A stretch of 10,274 nucleotides of DNA from Opitutia bacterium UBA3151 (GCA_002364975.1 DEYT01000142.1:1-10274), one strand, 5' to 3'; numbered from the stretch's first letter, positions 1 to 8,537 are shown. The notes: generated by a model not told the origin, from the letters alone. Numbers and translations: made by a program.

Positions 1-19
1 TGGTAGGAACTTTTAGATC

Positions 20-1861
20 CTAGCCTTCTTCCAGAATTTCCGAACGCTTAATCACATCCTTGAGCAGGCCTTTTTGGGGAAGTTTTTCGGCGGGGATTTT
101 TCCAAGCAAAGCGTGGCTTTTGGTTCCCATCCAATCGAAGATATTGGCCAGGGTCTTATTTTCTGGGTTCTGGGTGATTGCCTCCAGCATCCACTTTTCA
201 GCGAAAGCTTTTTCCCCGGCTTTATAAATGGCCCAGGCTGCAAATGCAGGGATCTCATCTTGGTCCTTGAGCACATTTTTTAGGCCCGGAATCGCGGATT
301 TGGCCTGTTTTTCGAGGAGTAATAATCCAATCACTGACCAATAGCGCGTGACCGGGTCGCCATCCAATAGCCCTTGCGTGAGGGTTTTGAGGTTTTTCTT
401 CTTACGGGAGAGAGCAAGGTCGGCATAGTCAAGATACTGAGCCAGTGGGTAGAGCTTGGGGTCCCGGACAAAGGCATACACAGTGGTCTTCTTTTCGCTG
501 GTAATCCGTTTTCTCATTTCCTCAGGGATGAGGCCGGAATCAAAGTACTTCAGTTGCTGTCGACGAAGCTCCTGCTTTAATTCCTTAATTTTGGCCTGAT
601 GGTTAGAGTCTGCTATCCGGTTGTCGATATTGTGAAAGTCCTTGAAGTTATCGTAGAATTCCTCGGACGGGCGGGGCTCGAAGAAGCGGCCGGTTACTCG
701 ATTGGTTTTACCAGCCTGGTGGTGTCTCTCCCAGGCTCCGGTCGCTTTCATGTTGTGCATGTAAGCGAGGTACTGACCGTTCGGAGCGAAGGGTGCATAG
801 TTTTTATGATAGGCAAATTGTTTGTCCCGCATCACCCGTACACAATCAAAGCGTTCGTCTGCCCGCCCCCGCCAGGAGAAATGATACTTGGACTCAGGTT
901 CGGTCTCCGGACCGAGAAAGATCCGGCCCTGAAAATTATCCTTCATTTCAGCCCCGGTTAAGCTGACCCAGGTCTTGGGCATGTCGATAAAACTGACAAT
1001 TCGGTCGATGGTTGACCCCGGGCTTTTCCCTCTGGGGTAGAGATGCTTCCATTTTTCTGGAATGCGGACAATCAAGGGGCAATGGATTCCGCTGGAATAT
1101 AGAAATCGTTTACTGCGGGCAAGCACTCCTCCATGATCGGAGTTGTAAACAATGATGGTGTCTTCATAGAGTCCGTCCTGTTTGAGTTTTTCGATCGCTT
1201 GCCCCACTAGAGAATCCATTTTGGATATAGCACTCGAATACTTGGCGTAAGTATTCCGCATTTCGGGAAGATCCGGATGGTAGGGAGCGAGAATCATTTT
1301 CTTGGGGTCAACGGATTCGTCCTTATGATCGCCGAAGGCTCTGGATTCATGGCTATCACCGATATTGTATACGGTGAAAAAAGGTTGGCCTTTTTTCCGA
1401 AGCTTCCAAGTTCCAGCATAGTCCTTTCCGGAATAGTTCCAGAAGTCCTTGGGGTTGCGACCACTGGGTGCTCTGAGGTTGTAGTCGGTTTTCGAACAAT
1501 TGCTGGTGAAGTAACCGGCCTTTTGCATGAGCTCGTTGTAGAAGTTGATAGATGCAGGAATCTCGAATCCGCTGCGCATTGGTTGGGTTCCGTTGGAGAC
1601 GGAGTGCATACCCGTGATCCACGAGGATCGGGTCGGGGCACACACCGCTCCGTTATCAAAGCAGTAGAGGTAGCGGAAGCCTTCTTTTGCAAGTTGGTCG
1701 ATATGAGGAGTCTTCGCATTTTTACTTCCGTAACAACTGATCCATTCGATGCTGTTGTCCTCGCTGGTCATCCAAAGAATATTGGGTTTGGCCATTTTGC
1801 CATGGAGGCCAAAGGCTGAAAGTATTAAGACAAAGATAAAAGTGAACTTGATAGGATTCAT
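20..1861 (-). CDS. Exported type I sulfatase, S1 family, with C-terminal HEAT-like extension
   Basis: A 613-residue sulfatase, longer than its two neighbours. Signal peptide about 1-22 (MNPIKFTFIFVLILSAFGLHG). The catalytic domain has TSEDNS (32-37) in place of the common A-D-D, so the first metal ligand is Glu34 followed by Asp35. The formylglycine signature is CAPTRSSWITG (Cys74, Pro76, Arg78), followed by SKTDYN (123-128), GDSHES (168-173), metal ligands Asp242-His243 in NSDHGG, and Lys251 in ARSKRFLYSSG. The EEFYDNFKDFHNIDN block (400-414) ends the sulfatase part. Residues about 474-585 then form helical repeats of HEAT type (GDPVTRYWSVIGLLLL at 501-516; DEIPAFAAWAIYKAG at 535-549), an add-on often seen on planctomycete/verrucomicrobial sulfatases and presumably a binding surface. 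The ATG lies 15 bases after the previous stop with no clear Shine-Dalgarno; the stop is TAG. It is the last visible gene of the operon. Specificity is unknown. Confidence 0.93.
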   Translation of the reverse strand: MNPIKFTFIFVLILSAFGLHGKMAKPNILWMTSEDNSIEWISCYGSKNAKTPHIDQLAKEGFRYLYCFDNGAVCAPTRSSWITGMHSVSNGTQPMRSGFEIPASINFYNELMQKAGYFTSNCSKTDYNLRAPSGRNPKDFWNYSGKDYAGTWKLRKKGQPFFTVYNIGDSHESRAFGDHKDESVDPKKMILAPYHPDLPEMRNTYAKYSSAISKMDSLVGQAIEKLKQDGLYEDTIIVYNSDHGGVLARSKRFLYSSGIHCPLIVRIPEKWKHLYPRGKSPGSTIDRIVSFIDMPKTWVSLTGAEMKDNFQGRIFLGPETEPESKYHFSWRGRADERFDCVRVMRDKQFAYHKNYAPFAPNGQYLAYMHNMKATGAWERHHQAGKTNRVTGRFFEPRPSEEFYDNFKDFHNIDNRIADSNHQAKIKELKQELRRQQLKYFDSGLIPEEMRKRITSEKKTTVYAFVRDPKLYPLAQYLDYADLALSRKKKNLKTLTQGLLDGDPVTRYWSVIGLLLLEKQAKSAIPGLKNVLKDQDEIPAFAAWAIYKAGEKAFAEKWMLEAITQNPENKTLANIFDWMGTKSHALLGKIPAEKLPQKGLLKDVIKRSEILEEG

Positions 1862-1876
1862 GTAGATGAAGTGGGA

Positions 1877-3256
1877 TTATTTCGTTTGGTTTTTCTTCTT
1901 GTTTCGATCGCTAAGTTGAGGTGGGATGGTTGACTCTCCGCATTCGGTCATCAGGGCCTTTAGCTGCTGATGCAGGGTCTTGATTCGCTGTTTGTGGCTG
2001 GCTTTGGATGCAAGATCTTTGGTTTCATAAGGGTCGGAAACGACATCGTAAAGCTCGAAGGCTTTGGGTTGAAGAACCCGTTCCACTTTGCGGGCGGCAC
2101 TTTTATTGGACTTAGCCCTTTCCATCCATTCCGTCCAGGGCTTGGCAAAGAACTTTCCTTTGGAGTTGAAATTACCCCAAATATGTTCCCTTTCAGGATG
2201 CCCGGTCCAGACCAATTTGTAGGTGTCGGTTACGATGGCCTTTTGCCAGAAGGGGTGAACATTGGAAATAAGAACTTCCTTGCGATGATCTTTAACCTTC
2301 TCTTCCGTCCATAGCCCCATAAGTGAAGTGCCATCCAGAAGAGGGTCCTCGCCACCTGCAAAATCGATCAAGGTCGGAACGATATCACAATACATCGCGA
2401 GGGCATTGGTTTTGCGGGGTAGGATTCGTCCCTTCCAGTGGGCAAGACAAAGGGCTCTCGATCCATGCTCGTAGGGGGACCACTTACCTCGGGGCATGGC
2501 AATTCCCTGTTCGCTTAAGAAGATTAGGATCGTATCTTTTTCCAAGTCCATCTTCTTCATGAGTTCACGGGTCTCGCCGACTTGCTGGTCCAACACCTCT
2601 ACTTCGGCTGCATGTTTTGCTACCGCCTGCCGGGCCGTGGGTGTATCAATGTAGTGGGGTCTTAATTGAATTTCATCTACCGGGAAATTAGATTCCTCCC
2701 CATGGTCCCAGGGATGGTGGGCATGAGTCGCTCCGATGATTAGGCAAAAAGAAAGACCTCCCTTTTTCGCTTCAGAAATGTATGCCTCGACTCCATCGAA
2801 AGTATGAACTTGGTTGGAACCATTTGCACCGGATGCAAACCCTGGGATTGGATCGATCTTCGCGGTGCCTAGGCCGAAGTGTTTTTTGCCTGACAGGCCA
2901 ACCTTGTAGCCCAGGGGAATCAGGAAATCGGCGATGTTTTTAACCCCAAACCTCTTCTCTTTCTTTGCATTGGCCAGCACTCCATTGTTTTTGGGCAGTA
3001 AACCGGTATAAAGCTCGGCACGAAGTGGAGCACATTGGGATACGCTGCAGTAAAATCGCGACATCATGGTGGATTCCCTCGCTAACTGATCAATTGCGGA
3101 AGTCCTTGCCTCTTTCATCCCGGTACAACCAAAGGCGTCCCAACCCACATCGTCTCCAATAACGATGATAAAGTTGGGTTTCCCCTGATTTCCCCAAAGA
3201 TTAAGGCTTATTAGCATAAGCACCAACGGAGGAAATCGATTAAAGTTTCGTTTCAA
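1877..3256 (-). CDS. Exported type I sulfatase, S1 family, with variant metal-site SEQG and CAPLR signature
   Basis: A 459-residue sulfatase. Visible elements: Asp35-Asp36 in IGDDVGW, signature CAPLRAELYTG (Cys75, Pro77, Arg79), SGKKHFG (122-128), THAHHPWD (177-184), and KWSPYEHGSRA with Lys258. Two features are atypical. The fourth signature position is Leu rather than Ser/Thr/Ala, and the usual SD[HN]G metal-binding element reads LSEQG (Glu249-Gln250), an Asp-to-Glu plus His/Asn-to-Gln change. Glu and Gln can still coordinate calcium, and I have an impression that some environmental sulfatases share this, so it is probably a subfamily trait rather than loss of function. The start is TTG (3256-3254): the frame has no ATG between the upstream in-frame stop and here, and this start yields a good signal peptide (MKRNFNRFPPLVLMLISLNLWG). 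The C-terminus is a basic tail (RNKKKNQTK). It follows the previous sulfatase by 11 bases. Substrate is unknown. Confidence 0.9.
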   Translation of the reverse strand: MKRNFNRFPPLVLMLISLNLWGNQGKPNFIIVIGDDVGWDAFGCTGMKEARTSAIDQLARESTMMSRFYCSVSQCAPLRAELYTGLLPKNNGVLANAKKEKRFGVKNIADFLIPLGYKVGLSGKKHFGLGTAKIDPIPGFASGANGSNQVHTFDGVEAYISEAKKGGLSFCLIIGATHAHHPWDHGEESNFPVDEIQLRPHYIDTPTARQAVAKHAAEVEVLDQQVGETRELMKKMDLEKDTILIFLSEQGIAMPRGKWSPYEHGSRALCLAHWKGRILPRKTNALAMYCDIVPTLIDFAGGEDPLLDGTSLMGLWTEEKVKDHRKEVLISNVHPFWQKAIVTDTYKLVWTGHPEREHIWGNFNSKGKFFAKPWTEWMERAKSNKSAARKVERVLQPKAFELYDVVSDPYETKDLASKASHKQRIKTLHQQLKALMTECGESTIPPQLSDRNKKKNQTK

Positions 3257-3267
3257 TCTTAGGTTTC

Positions 3268-4830
3268 TTATTGGTTGTTAATAAAGGAAAGAAAGTTATC
3301 AAGTTCATGATCTTGTGTCTTCTGTAAAACCTTTTTCATGCGATTTCGTAATTTTTTTACGGTATCACTAAGATTACTTTGATCCGCAAGATTTATCTGA
3401 CAACCAGGATCAGTGGAGAGGTCGTACAATTCTTCTGGAGTTCTGTATTCAATAAAATTTTTAGTCTCGAGGTAACCCGCCATGACGGAGTCAGTGGAAG
3501 TCTTGGCCCTTTTAGTCAGTATCCAGTGGAATTCCCCAAGCATGGTTTTGGGCAGGGTTGTATTTCCATCGGCCCAGCCATTCCAGATATAACAGAATCT
3601 ACGGGTGTTCAAAGCCCGGGAAGGGCGATACTGATCGAATTGCTTGGATAAATCTGAATGGAAAAAGGGCATCGAATCGTCGACTTCAGCATGGTTGTTC
3701 ATGTAGTTGAAACAACTGAATGCCGTGGTCCTCTGCCATTTTAATTGCCGATCTGTCAATAAAGCAGAAAAGGATTGCCCGTCGGTTTTTTTCAAAGGGG
3801 GCAATCCACAAAGTTCAGCAATAGTAGGGGCGATATCAACCACCGAGACTACGGATTGCGAATTAATTTGGCCCGATTTTACTTTCGCGGGCCAGCGAAT
3901 AATGATAGGGGTGCGTACGCCCGATGGATAAAGAGACCATTTACTTAGGTCCCAAGCCATTCCATGGTCGGAAAGAAAGATCACTAAGGTATTGTCGGCA
4001 AGTCCACTCTCTTGAAGTGCTTGGATAATGCCCCCGACGACTTGGTCCATTCGATTAACCGAATCATAATAAGTCGCAATCGTTTCCTGAATTTTTGATT
4101 CGCTTGGATAAGGGGAGGGTACTGGGCATTGTTCGGGTTTGAAGCGCGACTTTGGGTCCGGGTAAGGTTTCCCATTCGGAAAAGGCTTCCATTTGCCATC
4201 CCCCATCATTAGGTTGATCCAGTGGGAGGTTTCATCGGGATGCCTGGCCCAGTAGCGATGCGGGTCATGGGCATTGGCGGCGAGGAAGAAAGGCTTCTTT
4301 TCTTCTTTTGCTTGGGCAAGGAATTTGCGGGTAAAGGCGAAATACTTTTCCGGATTTCGACCCATCCCGGTTTGTTCATTCTCCCCATGGGGTGGGAGGC
4401 TGAATCGGCACCATTGGGAACCATGTTTTCCAATCATCCCGCTGAGGTATCCATGATCTAACAACTGGGAGGTGATCGATTGGGTTTCAGCATTTGTTCT
4501 CGTTGATTTCCACCATTTTGGAGGTTGAATCCCATGTCCCATAAAACCATTGCTTTGTGGAAACTGCCCGGTGTAAAGGGCCTGACGGGAAGGTCCACAA
4601 ATCGGAGTGGCCACATACCCGTGCTTGATCAGTAGTCCCTCGGAAGCTAGGCGATCGAGGTTTGGAGATATGCCCTTGAGCTTATTGCCCATACAGCCTA
4701 AAGAATTCCAACCCAAGTCATCGGCGGTGATGAGAAGAATGTTTGGCTTTTTTGAAGTTGGGACTCCAAGCAAAGAAAGGGAGCAGAGCCAGAGGGAGCT
4801 GGAAAGAATCAGATATTGAAAGACCTTCAT
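3268..4830 (-). CDS. Exported type I (formylglycine) sulfatase, S1 family, with SGSH-like motifs
   Basis: Hydrolyses sulfate esters (or sulfamates) after conversion of the active-site Cys to formylglycine. It has 520 residues with an N-terminal signal peptide (about 1-26). Catalytic set is complete: Asp37-Asp38 in TADDLGW, signature CGPSRQALYTG with Cys78/Pro80/Arg82, Lys135-His136 in MIGKHGSQW, His188 in NAHDPHRYW, metal ligands Asp288-His289 in LSDHG, and Lys297 in LSKWSLYPSG. The HDPHR motif, the following RMDQ (260-263) and overall spacing recall the heparan N-sulfatase (SGSH)/S1_8 type, but this is from memory and does not establish the substrate. C-terminal subdomain carries the usual ELYDLSTDPGCQINLAD block (about 466-482). 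The start ATG is one base after the symporter stop (TAAAATG), implying coupled translation. Periplasmic or surface location is inferred from the signal. Sulfatase assignment is very secure; specificity is not. Confidence 0.93.
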   Translation of the reverse strand: MKVFQYLILSSSLWLCSLSLLGVPTSKKPNILLITADDLGWNSLGCMGNKLKGISPNLDRLASEGLLIKHGYVATPICGPSRQALYTGQFPQSNGFMGHGIQPPKWWKSTRTNAETQSITSQLLDHGYLSGMIGKHGSQWCRFSLPPHGENEQTGMGRNPEKYFAFTRKFLAQAKEEKKPFFLAANAHDPHRYWARHPDETSHWINLMMGDGKWKPFPNGKPYPDPKSRFKPEQCPVPSPYPSESKIQETIATYYDSVNRMDQVVGGIIQALQESGLADNTLVIFLSDHGMAWDLSKWSLYPSGVRTPIIIRWPAKVKSGQINSQSVVSVVDIAPTIAELCGLPPLKKTDGQSFSALLTDRQLKWQRTTAFSCFNYMNNHAEVDDSMPFFHSDLSKQFDQYRPSRALNTRRFCYIWNGWADGNTTLPKTMLGEFHWILTKRAKTSTDSVMAGYLETKNFIEYRTPEELYDLSTDPGCQINLADQSNLSDTVKKLRNRMKKVLQKTQDHELDNFLSFINNQ

Positions 4831-4834
4831 TTTA
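4828..4834 (-). other. TAAAATG stop-start junction between symporter and sulfatase
   Basis: The symporter stop TAA is separated by one A from the ATG of the next sulfatase. The bases upstream show no convincing Shine-Dalgarno, so coupled translation of transporter and sulfatase is likely. Confidence 0.7.
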
Positions 4835-6592
4835 AATGCTGAGGCGTGCCACTTCTTTTTTATACCATCTCAAGACCAGCAAAGCACCAATCAAGGAGAT
4901 GCCGGAGCAAGCAGCCGAAGCGAGGAAGTTAAGCAAGATTGCATAGGCGATGGCAAGGGATAGTCCGTAGCAAAGTAGGACTCCTCCAATTACATCGAGC
5001 CAACTGGATAGGGTCAGGGTGGATCCAGAAACTTTTCCGACTGCTTTTCGTATCGGTCCCCATGCTCCACCGGGGCGGACTTGACGGTAAAAATGAATCA
5101 GTTTTTCCTTGGATACTGGTTGGGTAAGAAAAGTGACCAAAATACTTAAAGGGAAGATTACACTGACTAAAAGAGCCACCTTGAACTCCCAGGCAAGGTC
5201 TCCCCAGGCTTGATCGAAGATGATAAATTCGCGATCCATCATTTTGAAGAGAATTCCTCCGCACAAGCCACCGACTAATGCGGTTAGTTCAGTGTATGCA
5301 TTGATCCGCCACCAGAACCAGCGAAGGACCGAAGCTATGCCTCCGGGGATCATTAGGTATGCAAGCCATTCCATGACCCCGCTGACCGATTCGACTTGGG
5401 TGGCAATGGTGGCACCAGCCAGCATGAGTAAGACCATGAACAGCTTGGAGGCCCGAACATAATGGGTTTCATCGGCATCCTTACGGAAGAATCGCTTGTA
5501 TAAATCAATGGTTAGAAAAGACGCACCCCAGTTGAGATGGGTATCAATGGTGGACATGAACGCGGCAAGGAAAGCAGTAATCAATAGACCTTTGAGTCCG
5601 ATTCCTAGGTATTCATTGATTACCATTGGGTAAGCTTTGCTGTGCTCAGTCAGGGCAGGGAAGGCTACGATGGACACAAGTCCGACGACGACCCATAACC
5701 AGGGGCGACATGATTGAAAAATCGAATATAACAAGGTCGCCCGAATTGCATCTTTTTCATTTCGGCAGGCAGCCATTCTTTGCATGTTATATCCATTGGC
5801 ATCGCTCCACCAGACCAGGGTGAATATGACCAGCATTTTTAGTACATCTGAATTGAAGGTAGAAAAGTCTGGGAACAGGGAGAGCGTCTTGTCCCCGTAC
5901 TCAGGCATGGATCGAATGCCGGAAAGAATGAATTCCATCCCCCCGGTCTGGTTCACCGCAATACAGGCGAGGGCGAGCATACTGCCCATGGTAATAAAAA
6001 ACTGCACCACATCCGTAGTAACCACGCCATAAAATCCGGAAAAAGTGGCGTAAAAAAGAGCCACGGCCATAAGAACTATGATTGCCTGTGTCTGATCAAA
6101 TGGTGTGAGCACTTCAATCACGGTGCTCATCCCGAAAGTGACCCAACCAATGGTTAACAGGTTTTGTAAGATTCCCCCGTAACATGCCCGAACCCCACGA
6201 AGAATGGCAGCAGATGTTCCCTCGTACCGAAATTCAAAAAATTCCGCATCGGTGATCAAGTTGGTTCTCCTCCATAGTCTGGAAAAAAGGAAAATACCAA
6301 TGATCAGGGGAAGGACTGAAACAATCACCCACCACATTCTCTCAAGCCCGTCTTTTCTAGTCACCTCGGTTACCCAGATCGGAGTGTCGGAGGCAAAACT
6401 GGTCGCGATCATGGATAGACAAATTGCCCACCAGGGCAGAGAACGACCTCCAAGAAAGAAGGATTCAGAATCCTTGGCCGCCTTACCGGAAAAGTAGATA
6501 CCTACTCCAATGGCGAAGGCGATGTAGAGAAAAATAATGCTGTAGTCGATCCAGTGCACGAGCTTAAAGTTGAAAATCCACCACGATACCAT
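4832..6592 (-). CDS. Sodium:solute symporter family (SSS) transporter, probably for sugar
   Basis: Inner-membrane secondary transporter of the LeuT-fold SSS family (SGLT/PutP group), which uses the sodium gradient to import small solutes such as sugars. With start at 6592 it has 586 residues and about 13-14 hydrophobic segments. Diagnostic stretches: FFLGGRSLPWW (45-55), SGFYGVVTTDVVQFF (185-199), and AAFMSTIDTHLNWGASFLTI (343-362), where Ser347-Thr348 sit where the Na2 sodium-site Ser/Thr pair is expected. The C-terminus has an amphipathic/basic stretch (about 485-520) then two further membrane segments (about 530-578). Start is uncertain: ATG at 6592 overlaps the upstream gene by 29 bases, while a GTG at 6559 gives VHWIDYSII..., a more typical SSS N-terminus, 4 bases after the upstream stop. 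Neither has a good Shine-Dalgarno. Between glycan-cleaving genes and sulfatases, it is the only transporter in the window and likely imports the released mono- or disaccharide; the substrate is unknown. Confidence 0.9.
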   Translation of the reverse strand: MVSWWIFNFKLVHWIDYSIIFLYIAFAIGVGIYFSGKAAKDSESFFLGGRSLPWWAICLSMIATSFASDTPIWVTEVTRKDGLERMWWVIVSVLPLIIGIFLFSRLWRRTNLITDAEFFEFRYEGTSAAILRGVRACYGGILQNLLTIGWVTFGMSTVIEVLTPFDQTQAIIVLMAVALFYATFSGFYGVVTTDVVQFFITMGSMLALACIAVNQTGGMEFILSGIRSMPEYGDKTLSLFPDFSTFNSDVLKMLVIFTLVWWSDANGYNMQRMAACRNEKDAIRATLLYSIFQSCRPWLWVVVGLVSIVAFPALTEHSKAYPMVINEYLGIGLKGLLITAFLAAFMSTIDTHLNWGASFLTIDLYKRFFRKDADETHYVRASKLFMVLLMLAGATIATQVESVSGVMEWLAYLMIPGGIASVLRWFWWRINAYTELTALVGGLCGGILFKMMDREFIIFDQAWGDLAWEFKVALLVSVIFPLSILVTFLTQPVSKEKLIHFYRQVRPGGAWGPIRKAVGKVSGSTLTLSSWLDVIGGVLLCYGLSLAIAYAILLNFLASAACSGISLIGALLVLRWYKKEVARLSI

Positions 6593-8537
6593 CGCAAATC
6601 AATCTGCCTTCGACTTTTTCCATGGGTTGATCAACCGGGGTAGAGACGAGCATAATGGCTTGTTTGGCCGGGATCTTAAAACTCTGGTTTCCTCGAACGG
6701 AAGAATGAAGCATCTTATTGGTCAGAGCCTCGTATACCTGGACTGGTTTCTTGCCCATATCCCACTGTATGGTTTTGGCTGTAGGATGAGGGTTGTAAAA
6801 GAGGCGGGTAGGGAAGGTGGTCGGATTTATTATGTCTGTTGCCACCGGGTCAACCGCGAGGATTCCTTCGATGTTTGTGGGCTCAATGAGTGCGGCAAGG
6901 TAGCCAATGTTAGATCCACCATAGAGTCCGAGGTCCGTTTTACCCCAACCGTGTACCGTGGCATCCCCTCCCACATGGGGAGGATGGGGTAGTCTGGTTT
7001 CCACCACCAGATCCTGGATCTGAATCACTTCTCCTGGTTTCAGGTTTTCTGCCTGCACCACCACTTCGAGATCTCCCTCGCCAAGAAATGAAATTTTTTG
7101 GTGATCGCTTCTCTGTCCACGAAAATTAATTTGGTTTTCCGGATTCTTTTTGAAAAAGACCCGAATGTCATTTTCGATCCGGCGGTTTCGAATTACTACA
7201 ATCAGGGTGTGTGATTTTCCAATAGGTAAATTAATTTTTCCCTCGTAATCAATGACGCCATCTGAGTCAGCAGTGAGAAGCATGTCTTTGTCGGGGTTGG
7301 TTGATTCCCCTAAAGTGAGAGTACCCGATTTCATCCGATCGACTTCAGGGTATTGGCGAATTTTTCCCTGTTTTCGAATTCCTTCATAGGGGATGCAGAA
7401 ATTTGGATCATATTTCTTGGCCCATTGATAACTTGTCTGATGCTCTGGAGGCCAGGCATCGGGGTAAAAATACCGACTATTCGAGGCAATATTAAGAATC
7501 CATTTTGCAAGCTCAGGTGCAAAATGATCTTCGTAGCGGGCGATCGGTGCCATGATGCCAATTGCCTGAAATGTGTTCATGGCAAAGGCATATTCATAGT
7601 CAGGGTATAAGCTGCCAATTAATCCATGCACCGGGACACCGTTCCAAGACTCAAGCATCGCCCCCCATTTCCTTGGATTGTCGCCGGCAAGGATCCATTC
7701 AATAAATTTTGCGGTTTTGTGGTTACCATTTTGCTCAGCGTTATAAAGTGCGGATGCGTAGGCTCCAAAAGGGGCTAGGGATTCGTAATAGGGGTTGGTC
7801 TTTCTTAGATCCATCCAATCTAAGCACTTCTTGCTCATTTCTAAATAAGAAGATTTCCCGGTTTGCTTCCATCCGATGTATTGCAGGCAAGCAATACCAG
7901 CTACAACATCTGCTTCTGACCAGCCCCGGTCTACTGGTTGCTTGGTGTAAAAGTCATACCCGGTATGATCGAAATCGTTGCCAAGTTCGCGGGCAATCTG
8001 TTCCCATTTGCTAATGATGGAATGGAATTGAACGGTAAATCCTTTGGTATTTGGATAATGATGATAAAGATGTGTGAATAAAAGACTGGGAAGGAGGTCA
8101 TACCAAAAACTGTCTCCCCGGGTTCCAACTTGATTGAGGTAGAGCCCAATTCCGTTTTTTTGATGAAAATGCGAGGACAACATTGGGACATACCTCGACT
8201 TGTCCATTCCAAGAAGTGTACCGTTCAAAACTGAAGCAATCCCAGTGATTGCTTCGTGTATGTTAGTTTTTGAATTTTGGCGAGAATCTCCAACATAGGT
8301 TGGAATCCCAAAACCTTCGACTTCGTTTACAACCTCGGCGGAGTCAGCCCAGATTAAGGGAAGGAACTCGCCGGTAAGGTTTTCGTCAAAAACCAAACGG
8401 TCAAAGTCTCGGGCAGTCTTTTTCCAGTCACGCAAAAAATAACCAGGTGGTAAATCTGGCATTTTCGCAATCGAGGGTAAATCTTGGGCGTGGATCCAAC
8501 CAACAAAAAACAAACTTATTCCAAGGATGAATTTCAT
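6564..8537 (-). CDS. Exported protein of unrecognised family; candidate alpha/alpha-barrel glycoside hydrolase or lyase with C-terminal beta domains
   Basis: I do not recognise a named family. The ATG at 8537 is chosen over an in-frame ATG at 8597. From 8537 the protein opens with a clean signal peptide (MKFILGISLFFVGWIHA, cleavage near HA|QD), and the start lies one base after the upstream stop (TAAGATG). The longer start would overlap the DUF1861 gene by 59 bases and bury the signal. The 657-residue product looks two-part. Residues about 90-390 are helix-rich with many aromatics and acidic residues (GTRGDSFWYDLLPSLLF 138-154, RGWSEADVVAGIACLQYIGW 204-223, AFAMNTFQAIG 317-327, PDAWPPEHQTSYQW 359-372), resembling an (alpha/alpha)n toroid as in several glycoside hydrolases and polysaccharide lyases. 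Residues about 400-515 look like a beta-sandwich. A last part (515-640) has GWGKTDLGLYGGSNIG and ends with a beta-rich stretch. Position between GH130/DUF1861 and a sugar symporter suggests it acts on the extracellular glycan. Enzymatic role is inference. Confidence 0.72.
   Translation of the reverse strand: MKFILGISLFFVGWIHAQDLPSIAKMPDLPPGYFLRDWKKTARDFDRLVFDENLTGEFLPLIWADSAEVVNEVEGFGIPTYVGDSRQNSKTNIHEAITGIASVLNGTLLGMDKSRYVPMLSSHFHQKNGIGLYLNQVGTRGDSFWYDLLPSLLFTHLYHHYPNTKGFTVQFHSIISKWEQIARELGNDFDHTGYDFYTKQPVDRGWSEADVVAGIACLQYIGWKQTGKSSYLEMSKKCLDWMDLRKTNPYYESLAPFGAYASALYNAEQNGNHKTAKFIEWILAGDNPRKWGAMLESWNGVPVHGLIGSLYPDYEYAFAMNTFQAIGIMAPIARYEDHFAPELAKWILNIASNSRYFYPDAWPPEHQTSYQWAKKYDPNFCIPYEGIRKQGKIRQYPEVDRMKSGTLTLGESTNPDKDMLLTADSDGVIDYEGKINLPIGKSHTLIVVIRNRRIENDIRVFFKKNPENQINFRGQRSDHQKISFLGEGDLEVVVQAENLKPGEVIQIQDLVVETRLPHPPHVGGDATVHGWGKTDLGLYGGSNIGYLAALIEPTNIEGILAVDPVATDIINPTTFPTRLFYNPHPTAKTIQWDMGKKPVQVYEALTNKMLHSSVRGNQSFKIPAKQAIMLVSTPVDQPMEKVEGRLICDGIVVDFQL

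Noticed and set aside
1..19. Possible terminator after the last sulfatase
   Set aside because: Only 19 bases are visible and no hairpin with a T-run can be seen.
599..961. 120-codon plus-strand open frame
   Set aside because: Antisense to the same sulfatase; composition follows the reverse complement of the real codons.
1277..1819. 180-codon open frame on the plus strand
   Set aside because: It lies wholly antisense to the sulfatase gene with its conserved catalytic motifs, resembles no protein I know, and has no start context; it is a shadow frame.
1862..3267. Internal promoters between the sulfatase genes
   Set aside because: The gaps at 1862-1876 and 3257-3267 are 15 and 11 bases, too short for a promoter; one inside the coding sequence cannot be judged by eye.
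3268..4830. Possible lipoprotein signal in the sulfatase (Cys16 in LWLCS)
   Set aside because: The residues before Cys (L-W-L) do not match a lipobox, which needs small residues at -1; an ordinary signal peptide is more likely.
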